Shown: positions 36,049-44,542 of the stretch, piece after piece
Layout: each line of letters starts with the position of its first letter
Numbering within the stretch: the stretch's first letter is position 1
DNA from: an uncultured Bacteroidota bacterium
Lineage (GTDB): Bacteria; Bacteroidota; Bacteroidia; Flavobacteriales; Flavobacteriaceae
Reading direction: 5' to 3'
NCBI GenBank assembly: GCA_902517245.1
Contig: CABYBK010000005.1
Location: 1 to 50,594 of the forward strand
Length of the DNA stretch: 50,594 nucleotides
Translations under genes and position numbers: made by a program
The notes under the pieces: model-generated
What the model was told of the DNA's origin: nothing
Seen by the model: only the letters and a program-made list of their open reading frames with translations
Databases searched by the model: none

Positions 36049-37504
36049 ATTTATTAATTAAATCTGCAACTAATTCTCCAGAAACGATACTTGGAGGAAC
36101 ACCTGGTCCAGGAACAGTTAATTGCCCAGTAAAAAACAGATTATTTACCTTAGAGCTTTTAAGTTTTGGCCTCAAAAAAGATGTTTGAAGTAAAGTATTT
36201 GCTAAGCCATATGCATTACCTTTATAAGAATTATATTCATTTATAAAGTCGTTGACGCAAAATGACTTCTTGTAGATAACATTATTTTTTATTTCCTGAT
36301 TAGTTATTTTCTCAATCCTATCGATAACAATATCAAAATACTTTTCTCTCAAATTTTGTGTGTCTTCTAAACCAGGCGCTATAGGAATTAATATAAAACC
36401 ATTTTCACATCCTTCAGGGGCTGTGTGACTATTAGTCATTGAAGTAAAATTTGCATAAAAAAGTGGTTTTGAAGGCCATTTAGGATCTTTATAAATCTCT
36501 TTAGAATGCAAGTTGAAGTCAGTATCAAAAAATAAATTATGATGGGTTAAGTTTTTTAGTTTTTTATTAAAACCCAAATAAAACAGTAATGATGAAGGAG
36601 CTAATTTTTTGGAAGACCAATATTCTTTTGAGTACTGTCGTTCAGACTTTTGGAGTAATTTTTCAGTATGATTATAATCTGCACCTGACAAAATATATTT
36701 ACTATTTATTATTTTATCATTTACCATAATTCCTATTGCGGAATTATTTTTTGTTATTATTTGAGAAACATTTGATTTATTATAATATTTCACGCCCAAG
36801 GACTCACCAATTGAAATCATGGCTTTTACAACATCATAAAAACCATTATTTGGTTGCCAAGTCCCCAATCCGAAATCTGCATAATTCATGAAATTATAAA
36901 ATGCTGGAGTATTTGATGATTCAGCACCCAAAAATAATACTGGAAATTCTAGAATTGATCTTAATTTCGGGTTTTTAAATCTTTTATGGACTTGTTTTTT
37001 TATATTGGTAAAAAAATGACCGATCCTTTTAATTGTGTCTAGTGAAATTAATTCTAGTGGTGAATTCCCGGGCATTTTATACAGCATATCTGTAACGGCT
37101 ATTTTGTAATTTTCTTTAGCCATATTTATAAATTTTAACAATTCTATTGAACTACCCTCTTCCTCTTTTTCGAAGACATCACATATTTTCTCTAATTTAT
37201 CTGGAATTGCTATATAATCGTCATTTCCAAAATAAACATGGTATGCAGGGTTTAATTTTTTTAAGTTGTAGAAGTCGCTACTTTTTTTGTCAAAATCATT
37301 AAAAAACTTTTCAAAAACATCCGGCATCCAATACCAGCTTGGTCCCATATCAAATGTGAACCCTTTTTCTTTAAACTGTCTAGCTCTACCACCAAGCTCA
37401 GAATTTTTCTCAAAAACACTGACGTCATATCCAGCTTTAGCTAAATAACAAGCAGCAGAAAGAGATGAAAATCCGGACCCTATAATCGAAATTGTTTTTT
37501 TCAT
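36038..37504 (-). CDS. crtI: Phytoene desaturase
   Basis: The 488-residue flavoprotein starts with the dinucleotide fold (ISIIGSGFSSLSAACYLAKA, then VFEKNSELGGRARQF) and has FDMGPSWYWMPDVFE. It ends with the carotenoid desaturase signature LFFTGQLTVPGPGVPPSIVS. CrtI converts phytoene to lycopene at the membrane. In flavobacteria crtB usually follows crtI, but here the next gene downstream is the convergent EF-hand protein. ThuA lies 60 nt upstream, so a channel-ThuA-crtI transcript is possible. Confidence 0.9.
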   Translation of the reverse strand: MKKTISIIGSGFSSLSAACYLAKAGYDVSVFEKNSELGGRARQFKEKGFTFDMGPSWYWMPDVFEKFFNDFDKKSSDFYNLKKLNPAYHVYFGNDDYIAIPDKLEKICDVFEKEEEGSSIELLKFINMAKENYKIAVTDMLYKMPGNSPLELISLDTIKRIGHFFTNIKKQVHKRFKNPKLRSILEFPVLFLGAESSNTPAFYNFMNYADFGLGTWQPNNGFYDVVKAMISIGESLGVKYYNKSNVSQIITKNNSAIGIMVNDKIINSKYILSGADYNHTEKLLQKSERQYSKEYWSSKKLAPSSLLFYLGFNKKLKNLTHHNLFFDTDFNLHSKEIYKDPKWPSKPLFYANFTSMTNSHTAPEGCENGFILIPIAPGLEDTQNLREKYFDIVIDRIEKITNQEIKNNVIYKKSFCVNDFINEYNSYKGNAYGLANTLLQTSFLRPKLKSSKVNNLFFTGQLTVPGPGVPPSIVSGELVADLINKSNP

Positions 37505-37564
37505 AGCGGTGTAAAGATATTATATAAAACAAAGTAAAAAATGTTTTTTTGAGATAGAATATTC

Positions 37565-38287
37565 TTATTTAGCTGCCCAGACAACACCTCTTTTAATCAA
37601 AGTCCAAACCTCTGGAATTTCAAAGGTTTCTTTTGAATGGCCAATAGAATTGTAAAAGACCCTTCCCTTACCATATAACTTTTTCCATACTACTGGAACA
37701 ACAGCACCCTTAATCCAAGAGTCGTGAATTCCAGAGAATTTGGTGGATGCTAAAACTTCTAAATTAGGATCGATATGCATGTAATATTGTTCAGTATGGA
37801 GGCTAAAGTCTTTAACTCCAACTGTTATGGGATCATTTCTAGACTCTATGTTAACAGTATAAGTTACCTGACCACCAGGATGTTTCACAAACTGTCCTCC
37901 AACCATGTATTGATATTCTGTATTATCTCTAAAGGAGTCGCCTAAGCCACCATGACATCCAGCTAAACCTACTCCTCGAGCAATAGCACTAATAAGACCC
38001 TTAGTTTCTAAAGGTGACATTTTACTCATGGTTATATGTTGAATAATCAAATCCAAGTCATTCATTACATTTGAGTCTGTATAAATACTTGTCCCTTTTA
38101 CTAGTTTCACTTCTGCTTTTTGATCAAGGAGCCATTTAGTTATCTTCTCAGCAAATACCTTGGGCTGATGCCCTTCCCAACCTCCATAAACTACCAGAAT
38201 TTTTTTCCCTTTCAAATTATTAAAATCATTTTGTGAGAAAACATTGGTAGTAATTAAAAAGAATAAGAGACAATAAATTTTGTTCAT
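37565..38287 (-). CDS. ThuA-domain secreted protein
   Basis: The 240-residue product has a signal peptide (MNKIYCLLFFLITTNVFSQ) and a class I glutamine-amidotransferase-like ThuA domain. KILVVYGGWEGHQPKVFAEK, GVGLAGCHGGLGDSFRDNTE, and VVPVVWKKLYGKGRVFYNSIGH are the visible family segments. ThuA domains are linked to trehalose and other sugar catabolism; the specific substrate here is not known. It sits between the channel gene (26 nt) and crtI (60 nt). Confidence 0.82.
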   Translation of the reverse strand: MNKIYCLLFFLITTNVFSQNDFNNLKGKKILVVYGGWEGHQPKVFAEKITKWLLDQKAEVKLVKGTSIYTDSNVMNDLDLIIQHITMSKMSPLETKGLISAIARGVGLAGCHGGLGDSFRDNTEYQYMVGGQFVKHPGGQVTYTVNIESRNDPITVGVKDFSLHTEQYYMHIDPNLEVLASTKFSGIHDSWIKGAVVPVVWKKLYGKGRVFYNSIGHSKETFEIPEVWTLIKRGVVWAAK

Positions 38288-38313
38288 TTTAAAAATCTTA
38301 ATATTTGTAGTGT

Positions 38314-39018
38314 TTATCTTTTTTTTCTAAAGTGATGAATCTCTTCCACAAACGAGGCACTAATAATACCAGTTGGGATTGCAACTACACCAATTCCAAC
38401 CAAAGAAATAAATCCGGCAAAGACTTTCCCCCAAACTGTTAAGGGAACAACGTCACCGTATCCTACTGTAGCAAGAGAAACTGTAGCCCACCAAAGGGAT
38501 GCTGTAATGCTTGAAAACACTTCGGGCTGAGCTTCATTTTCTAAAAAATAAATTGCAGAAGCTGAAAATAGAATACACAATAATGAAAGAAAGAATGTGA
38601 ATTTTAATTCATTCTTAACAGCAGAAAGAGCTTTTATAAAAAGTTTTAAAGATTTACTATCTCGTCCTAATTTGAAAATTCTTGAAAGTCTGAATAATCT
38701 TAATATTCTGAAGAATCGCCCATCAATTAATACAAATTGCTTAATGTAAAAAGGTAGTATGGAAATAAAATCAATAATTCCAAAGAAGCTAAAGATATAA
38801 GAAAAGACTCCTTTTAATTTTTTTTCTTTATAGCTCATGTAAATTCTATAAAAGTACTCTAAAGTAAAAATCAATATTGATATTAGTTCAAAAAGTGAAA
38901 AAATTTGACCAAAACGGTCTTTCATAAAAGAATGAGATTCAAGAATCATTGCTAATATATTTGCAATGATTAAGATGTATATGAAGGCATCGAAGCGGCT
39001 GAAGTTTTTCATAATCAA
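38314..39018 (-). CDS. Voltage-gated potassium channel-like ion transporter
   Basis: The 234-residue product has six hydrophobic helices. S4 carries regularly spaced arginines (FFRILRLFRLSRIFKLGRD) and the pore ends TVSLATVGYGDVVPLT, the TVGYGD potassium selectivity filter. It therefore resembles a minimal Kv-type channel without a cytoplasmic RCK domain. It would sit in the inner membrane as a tetramer. It is divergent from the crtA-like gene. Confidence 0.88.
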   Translation of the reverse strand: MIMKNFSRFDAFIYILIIANILAMILESHSFMKDRFGQIFSLFELISILIFTLEYFYRIYMSYKEKKLKGVFSYIFSFFGIIDFISILPFYIKQFVLIDGRFFRILRLFRLSRIFKLGRDSKSLKLFIKALSAVKNELKFTFFLSLLCILFSASAIYFLENEAQPEVFSSITASLWWATVSLATVGYGDVVPLTVWGKVFAGFISLVGIGVVAIPTGIISASFVEEIHHFRKKR

Positions 39019-39311
39019 GAGATTTAATTTAAAAAACGATATGTCTTATTAGGTTTTATAATGTAAAATACTGAAAACAAGTAATTTAAAATTAAACAAA
39101 ATAATAATGTTTGAATAATAAAACAAAAATTAGTTTGTTTAACCTTTTAAATGTATCTTTAAACAAGTTAATTTTTAGTTTGGTCACAAAACGTCTCTTG
39201 ATATACTTCATTTGGTCATATTTTAAAATCTTAAATCGGAGACGTTTTTTTCCTTATTTTTTAAAGAAATAATTTAATTTAATTATTAATCTATAATACA
39301 TTTTAGGTTAA
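39019..39311. promoter_or_regulatory. 293-bp divergent intergenic region between the channel and carotenoid operons
   Basis: This is the longest gene-free stretch. It holds a dyad AAACAAA-N6-TTTGTTT at 39121-39140 and a direct repeat TTTGGTCA at 39179-39186 and 39211-39218 (32 bp apart). It also holds a long-loop hairpin at 39188-39251. It must contain promoters in both directions, but no full promoter match was found. Confidence 0.55.
39188..39251 (+). other. Long-loop hairpin with a T tail (possible sRNA 3' end or leader element)
   Basis: AAAACGTCTC (39188-39197) is exactly complementary to GAGACGTTTT (39239-39248), a 10-bp stem with a 41-nt loop. Seven T end at 39251. A 7/8 match to the -7 box (TATCTTTA, 39154-39161) upstream would allow an RNA of about 85 nt. 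It could equally be part of the crtA leader. Confidence 0.35.
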
Positions 39312-39995
39312 ATGAGACAAGTGACTACTCTCACTTTTTTTTCTTTTAAAACCAATAAGTTTTGGGCATTTAGTCAAATGGCTATAGCCCCAAGCCAATT
39401 AAAAAATACTAAAGGTCTAAGTTTTTTTAAATTTCTTGGGACAGGTGGAGGCCAAGGCTTTAGTTTAAGACCAGATTTTTCTACATATGCTTTCCTTGGG
39501 GTATGGGATCACTTATCCACATATAAAAATTGTATTGAGTCGCATCCTGTTTTTATTGAATACAAAAAAAAAGCATTTATTCAAAGAGATTTGGTTTTAA
39601 GTCCAATTAAGAGTCATGGTTTATGGAGTGGTCAAAACCCTTTTTCAAGTAACGCTGTTAATCTTAAAAAAAAACCTTCTAATTATAAAGCAGTTGTTAT
39701 TACCCGTGCTACTCTTCATTGGAATAGATTATTTTCATTCTGGAAATCTGTTCCTGCCGCAAGTAAAGCAATAAAAAATGCAAATGGAATTTATTATTAC
39801 AAAGGTATTGGTGAATGGCCTTTTATTCAACAAGCGACTGTAAGTATTTGGGATAATTTTGAATCGGTCACAGCTTTTGCTTATAAAGACAAAGCACATG
39901 CAGATATAATAAAAAGAACTCGCCAAATGAAATGGTATAAAGAAGATCTATTTTCTCGATTTCATCTTTTATCTGATACTACTGAAAATTTATAG
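39312..39995 (+). CDS. crtA: CrtA-like carotenoid hydroxylase (spheroidene monooxygenase family)
   Basis: The 227-residue product has family segments at GLSFFKFLGTGGGQGFSL, TYAFLGVWDHLSTYKNC, TRATLHWNRLFSFWKSVPA and GIYYYKGIGEWPFIQQ. ATVSIWDNFESVTAFAY with a final KRTRQMKWYKEDLFSRF completes the CrtA pattern. In purple bacteria CrtA is a 2-ketolase; a crtA-related gene in a marine flavobacterium has been reported as a 2-hydroxylase in myxol synthesis. Given the crtD and cruF neighbours, a 2-hydroxylase role is the better guess. Only 2 nt separate it from crtD. Confidence 0.8.
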   Translation: MRQVTTLTFFSFKTNKFWAFSQMAIAPSQLKNTKGLSFFKFLGTGGGQGFSLRPDFSTYAFLGVWDHLSTYKNCIESHPVFIEYKKKAFIQRDLVLSPIKSHGLWSGQNPFSSNAVNLKKKPSNYKAVVITRATLHWNRLFSFWKSVPAASKAIKNANGIYYYKGIGEWPFIQQATVSIWDNFESVTAFAYKDKAHADIIKRTRQMKWYKEDLFSRFHLLSDTTENL

Positions 39996-39997
39996 TC

Positions 39998-41464
39998 GTG
40001 AAGAAAGTTATTGTAATAGGTTCTGGAATCTCAGGTATAGCGGTAAGTATACGATTAGCATTGAAAGGTTATGATGTTCAGGTTTTTGAACAAAATCCAT
40101 ACCCTGGAGGAAAACTTTCATCTTTTAGTCTAAAAGGCTATCGTTTTGATGCAGGTCCTTCATTATTTACTATGCCACATCTTGTAACCGAACTCTTTGA
40201 TTTAGCAGGTGAAAAGGTATCCGATCATTTTAAGTTTCATAAAAAAGAAATAGCATGCAAATATTTCTGGCAAGATGGGACTAGATTCACTGCTTACGGT
40301 GAGCGGAATAAGTTTTTAGAAGAAGTGAATAAAACTTTCAATGAACCAAAGCAAAATGTTGAGAGGTATCTAAATAAGGCCAAAAAAAAATACGAGCTAA
40401 CCTCAACTTTATTTCTTGAAAAATCTTTACATAAATTAAAAACTTTTATTTCTCTAGATACTTTAAAAGCGTTATTCCAAATTCAAACTTTTGAACTTCA
40501 AAAATCTTTACATGAAGTCAATTCACAAAGTTTTTCATCTCCATATTTGATTCAATTATTTAATAGATACGCAACTTACAATGGATCTGACCCTTATCAA
40601 ACTTCTGGTATTATGACTTTGATTCAGCATCTAGAAAGTTCTTATGGTACATTTGTTCCCCAAAGCGGAATGGTATCAATTACTAATTCACTTTTTGGAC
40701 TAGCTAAGCGCCTTGGAGTTAAATTTTCTTTTGAGAAAGAGATAAAAGAAATTATAGTTAAATCATCAATTGTAACCGGTGTAAAAACACAATCGCATTC
40801 ATATTTTTCAGATTATGTTATTTCAAACATGGATATTTTTAATACCTATAAAAAACTCTTGCCTAAAAAAGCATCCCCAATAAAAAGAATTAATCAAGAG
40901 CGTTCAAGTTCAGCAGTAATTTTTTATTGGGGAATCAGACAAAGTTTTCCTGAATTAGATCTACATAATATTCTTTTCTCAAATGATTATAAAAAAGAAT
41001 TTAAAGCAATTTTTAAAGACAAGACTGTATCGGATGATCCAACTATATACATAAATATAACATCTAAAGATATTAATGGGGATGCTCCTGAAGGATCCGA
41101 AAATTGGTTTGTTATGATTAACACCCCTGCCGATCATGGTCAAGATTGGCTTAAAATAGTAAATAATCTCAGAGATATTTCAATAACAAAAATTTCTAAA
41201 CTCCTGGGAGTCGATCTTAAGGATTTAATTGTATGCGAAGAAATACTAACTCCACCAATTTTAGAAACCAAAACTCAATCTTTTATGGGTGCCTTATATG
41301 GAGCCTCTAGTAATGATCCCTTCGCTGCTTTTTTACGTCATCCGAATTTTTCTAATCGCATTAAAAACCTCTACTTTTGTGGAGGAAGTGTTCATCCTGG
41401 AGGAGGAATTCCACTTTGTTTACTGTCAGCTAAAATTGTTGATGATCTTATCCCCAAAAGTTAA
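39998..41464 (+). CDS. crtD: 1-hydroxycarotenoid 3,4-desaturase
   Basis: The 488-residue paralogue of CrtI begins KKVIVIGSGISGIAVSIRLA and VFEQNPYPGGKLSSF, with FDAGPSLFTMP. It ends YFCGGSVHPGGGIPLCLLSA, which differs from the CrtI signature and fits the CrtD/C-3',4'-desaturase branch. It would desaturate the 3,4 bond of 1-hydroxylated carotenoids. The start is GTG, 2 nt past the crtA stop. The tight crtA-crtD-cruF order supports the assignment. Confidence 0.8.
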   Translation: MKKVIVIGSGISGIAVSIRLALKGYDVQVFEQNPYPGGKLSSFSLKGYRFDAGPSLFTMPHLVTELFDLAGEKVSDHFKFHKKEIACKYFWQDGTRFTAYGERNKFLEEVNKTFNEPKQNVERYLNKAKKKYELTSTLFLEKSLHKLKTFISLDTLKALFQIQTFELQKSLHEVNSQSFSSPYLIQLFNRYATYNGSDPYQTSGIMTLIQHLESSYGTFVPQSGMVSITNSLFGLAKRLGVKFSFEKEIKEIIVKSSIVTGVKTQSHSYFSDYVISNMDIFNTYKKLLPKKASPIKRINQERSSSAVIFYWGIRQSFPELDLHNILFSNDYKKEFKAIFKDKTVSDDPTIYINITSKDINGDAPEGSENWFVMINTPADHGQDWLKIVNNLRDISITKISKLLGVDLKDLIVCEEILTPPILETKTQSFMGALYGASSNDPFAAFLRHPNFSNRIKNLYFCGGSVHPGGGIPLCLLSAKIVDDLIPKS

Positions 41465-41465
41465 A

Positions 41466-42119
41466 ATGAATTACGGAAGAATTTTAACAAATCAAAATAT
41501 ATCAATAGGATTAATTTGGTTGTTTCATGTATCGGGGATTATTGGAATAATTTATAGTGATGCCTCTTGGTTTATTCAAGCTACACCAATAAACTTGTCA
41601 CTAAGCTTTATTCTACTAATGATAAATGTTGAAAGAAGCAAAAAGACATTTTTTTTGGTATTGTTATGTTTTATTACAGGTATGCTAGCTGAAATTGTAG
41701 GTGTAAAGTATGGATTCATTTTTGGAGAATATTTTTACGGTGAGGCTTTAGGCCCAAAATTTATGGAAGTTCCATTTATGATTGGGGTCAATTGGTGTGT
41801 TTTGGTCTTCATAACGGGATTTATAGTTCAGCTTTTTTTTGATTCAACTTGGGCAAGAGTATCTGTTGCAATTGGGCTAATGCTATTTCTAGATTTAGTT
41901 ATGGAACCAATAGCACCAGTTTTAGATTTTTGGACTTTTGAGTCTGGGTATGCTTCACTTCAAAACTACTTGGGATGGGCAATTATTGCTTTTCCTTTAC
42001 AATTAGTTTTCCATAAAGTAAAACTTAAAATAAACGGACCATTTGCTTTTCATTTATATTTTCTTCAATTTCTTTTTTTCACAATACTCTTACTAAAAAT
42101 CAATACTTTAGGTATTTAA
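41466..42119 (+). CDS. cruF: Carotenoid 1,2-hydratase, DUF422 family
   Basis: The 217-residue product has about seven spans (41466 start: MNYGRILTNQNISIGLIWLF). Conserved-looking polar sites within helices include FITGMLAEIVGVKYGFIFGE, FMIGVNWCVLVF and LMLFLDLVMEPIAPVLDFW. These fit CruF, which hydrates the psi end to a 1-hydroxy group. A longer frame begins at 41289 inside crtD, but the ATG right after the crtD stop is the sensible start. It is convergent with nothing and followed by the lipoprotein gene after 10 nt. Confidence 0.83.
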   Translation: MNYGRILTNQNISIGLIWLFHVSGIIGIIYSDASWFIQATPINLSLSFILLMINVERSKKTFFLVLLCFITGMLAEIVGVKYGFIFGEYFYGEALGPKFMEVPFMIGVNWCVLVFITGFIVQLFFDSTWARVSVAIGLMLFLDLVMEPIAPVLDFWTFESGYASLQNYLGWAIIAFPLQLVFHKVKLKINGPFAFHLYFLQFLFFTILLLKINTLGI

Positions 42120-42129
42120 ATTAAACTAT

Positions 42130-42645
42130 ATGCTTTTCCGTTTTCTTATTTATGTGTCACTCATGTTTATTTCCTGCGTGGGTGAAAATGAATTAAAGGG
42201 AACCATTAGTTCGACCACTGAAAAATCAACCATTTTAGATCCTACAAAAGAGATTAGGCTCGAATTAATAGATTATCCAAAAGATTTTTTAGATGAGAAT
42301 GGATTAAAGGATTGGGATGAATTCAAAAGGTTATATGACGCCATGGAACGTTTAAAGGAGCTAGATCTCAGAGATGTGGAAGTCAATATTATTGGAATCT
42401 CCGCTCTTCTAAACGAATTAGTATCTGATAATCTCCCTGATCAACTTGAAATCCCTCAAATTAGGAGTAGATTTAAAGTAGTTCAGATGCAAGCTCAAAA
42501 ATCTAGATATTTCACAAAACATTATAAAAAAGATTCTCTTATTCCTTCAATAAAATTTTTATATAGTTATTATAATTCGTTTGTTTCAAGGATGATTACC
42601 ATAAAACAAGAAGAAACAGCAGTTGTTACAAATACCAAAAAATAA
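42130..42645 (+). CDS. Small predicted lipoprotein, function unknown
   Basis: The 171-residue product begins MLFRFLIYVSLMFISCVGEN, a signal with a lipobox ending at Cys16. The mature part is charged and helical (EFKRLYDAMERLKELDLRDV, ALLNELVSDNLP) and has no recognised domain. It follows cruF by 10 nt and ends 1 nt from a convergent gene, so it may be the last gene of the carotenoid transcript. I do not recognise the family. Confidence 0.6.
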   Translation: MLFRFLIYVSLMFISCVGENELKGTISSTTEKSTILDPTKEIRLELIDYPKDFLDENGLKDWDEFKRLYDAMERLKELDLRDVEVNIIGISALLNELVSDNLPDQLEIPQIRSRFKVVQMQAQKSRYFTKHYKKDSLIPSIKFLYSYYNSFVSRMITIKQEETAVVTNTKK

Positions 42646-42646
42646 T

Positions 42647-43102
42647 TTAGTAATTAGATTTTTTTTGTTTTTTATAAAAGTAGCTATCAACCAATAATTG
42701 ATTCTTTGTTATGGCATCTTTAATAGTTGAAGCATGTTGAATTAATTTAGAATTTTCAAATTCACCGAAATCAATAAATTCATTATATAATTTGAGTAAC
42801 GATATATCAGCTTCCAAACACTTTTCAACTACTGTTGCTTTAAATGTATCTATCGAGGATACTAACAATTGATCAAAGTTAAACTTACTTATTATTAAGT
42901 CATCAAAGTTTACATCTAACATTTGTAATTCGATTAAAACTTGTTGAAAGATTTGATTTCGAATCAGAGCCTGTTTATTGAAAAAACGTTTTTCTTCTGA
43001 AAAATTTACATTGTCTGAGGCCTTTAAATACGCTAATTTGGAATTTTTTAAATGCGTCAGGAGTTTCTCTATTATTGCAATATGTCGATTTCTTCTAGCC
43101 AT
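42647..43102 (-). CDS. Small helical protein, possibly ferritin-like (DUF2383-type)
   Basis: The 151-residue product is all-helical and soluble, with segments such as IAIIEKLLTHLKNSKLAYLK, AIRN-like QALIRNQIFQQVLIELQMLD and FKATVVEKCLEADISLLKLY. The four-helix periodicity and the 'ERCLEAD' type motif resemble DUF2383/PA2169 proteins, but this is a weak match. Function unknown. Confidence 0.5.
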   Translation of the reverse strand: MARRNRHIAIIEKLLTHLKNSKLAYLKASDNVNFSEEKRFFNKQALIRNQIFQQVLIELQMLDVNFDDLIISKFNFDQLLVSSIDTFKATVVEKCLEADISLLKLYNEFIDFGEFENSKLIQHASTIKDAITKNQLLVDSYFYKKQKKSNY

Positions 43103-43160
43103 TAATTACTATCATGACAATTTATGAATTTGATCTTTGACTTAATTAAATAAGAAAAAT

Positions 43161-43955
43161 TTATATCAACAGGTTATCTACATCATATCTAAAAGAAGTT
43201 AGATCCACAATTTTAGAAGCATTTATGATTCTTATTATAGCAGGGTCTGATTTAAAATAGGGAGTTGGAAGTCCAAATCTTTGGGCAATATTAATGTAGT
43301 ATTCTTTTCGAATGGGATGATGAGGTGAGACTAAATTAAAAATCCCTTTTAATTGATTATTAAGGACCAATTTCGCAACACCATTCACAGCATCGTGTTG
43401 ATGAATAAAATTTATTCTTCCTTTAGGGTTTCTAATTTTTCTATTTTGTAATTGGAAAATTGGATTTCGATCCTCACCTATAAGTCCACCTAATCGAATA
43501 ATTATTGAAGGTATAGGAGAACTAGTTATTAACCTTTCACAATTATAAACCGCCTTAGAAGCTGATGTTACAGGATTAATAGGACTCAACTCATCATACT
43601 CACCACCACTTGGTCCGTAAACAGATATACTACTTAAAAATATAATTCTCTTTATATCGGTTGAATCAACATTAGATAAAAGATTTTGGATTTTTGAGGT
43701 ATAATCATCCTCATTTAATTTTCTTCCTGGTGGGATAGATATAATCAGAGTTTCTAGTTTTTCGATAAAAGATTTGATACCTGAAGATTGGTTTTTTGCG
43801 AGTGTTACTTCATAGCCATTAATTCCTTTATCATTTAGATCTGAAACGCCTGCCTTTGATCTACGTGACCCCCTAATATCATAGCCTAGAGTTTTTAAGT
43901 GCAACCCAAGGGGTATACCTAGCCATCCACAACCTAAAATACCCAATTTGTGCAT
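43161..43955 (-). CDS. NAD(P)-binding epimerase/dehydratase-like protein (YeeZ-like)
   Basis: The 264-residue protein begins MHKLGILGCGWLGIPLGLHL, a Rossmann GxGxxG strand. Downstream IIFLSSISVYGPSGGEYDEL carries the SDR Tyr within a short-YxxxN-like context, followed by CERLITSSPIPSIIIRLGGL. The RINFIHQHDAVNGVAKLVLN segment is typical of extended SDRs. The substrate is not determined. The frame extends to 44003, but the ATG at 43955 directly precedes the Rossmann strand. Confidence 0.75.
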   Translation of the reverse strand: MHKLGILGCGWLGIPLGLHLKTLGYDIRGSRRSKAGVSDLNDKGINGYEVTLAKNQSSGIKSFIEKLETLIISIPPGRKLNEDDYTSKIQNLLSNVDSTDIKRIIFLSSISVYGPSGGEYDELSPINPVTSASKAVYNCERLITSSPIPSIIIRLGGLIGEDRNPIFQLQNRKIRNPKGRINFIHQHDAVNGVAKLVLNNQLKGIFNLVSPHHPIRKEYYINIAQRFGLPTPYFKSDPAIIRIINASKIVDLTSFRYDVDNLLI

Positions 43956-44071
43956 GTTTGATTTTTTACAATTATACTGATATATTTTTATTGAATTTCT
44001 CATTTTTTTAAATACGTGTGATATTCATTTAAAAAAAACCTACATTAGGGTAATATCAAAAATTACTTATT

Positions 44072-44542
44072 ATGCCCGTAAAAAGTTTTCAAGGAGAGCG
44101 GGCTCAAAAAAAAAGAGTCACTCCTAGCAAATTGACAGTATCTGATATAATGCAAACTCGGTTGATATTGTTTAGACCTGAACAAAGTATTCATCAAGTA
44201 ATGCAGACTTTCATTAAGCATCGGATATCAGGTGGACCTGTAGTGGATGAAAGAGGAACTCTAATAGGTGTTATATCTGAGGCAGATTGTATGAAAGAAA
44301 TCTCTGAAAGTCGTTACTTTAACATGCCTATTTTAGATAAGTCTTTACAACATTTTATGACAAAGAATGTAGATACTATTGAATCAAAGATTAGTATTTT
44401 CGATGCAGCAGCAAAATTTTCAAAATCTAGTAGAAGAAGATATCCAGTTCTTGAAAATGGACGCCTTGTAGGACAAATAAGTCGTAAAGATATTGTTATT
44501 GCAGCTATCAATATGAAAAGTCAAACTTGGAGACTTAAGTAA
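44072..44542 (+). CDS. CBS-domain-pair protein
   Basis: The 156-residue product is two CBS motifs and little else: SDIMQTRLILFRPEQSIHQV through GTLIGVISEADCMKE, and HFMTKNVDTIESKISIFDAA through GRLVGQISRKDIVIA. Such pairs bind adenosine nucleotides and signal energy state. The protein it might regulate is not evident. It overlaps the convergent HDAC-like gene by 8 nt. Confidence 0.87.
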   Translation: MPVKSFQGERAQKKRVTPSKLTVSDIMQTRLILFRPEQSIHQVMQTFIKHRISGGPVVDERGTLIGVISEADCMKEISESRYFNMPILDKSLQHFMTKNVDTIESKISIFDAAAKFSKSSRRRYPVLENGRLVGQISRKDIVIAAINMKSQTWRLK

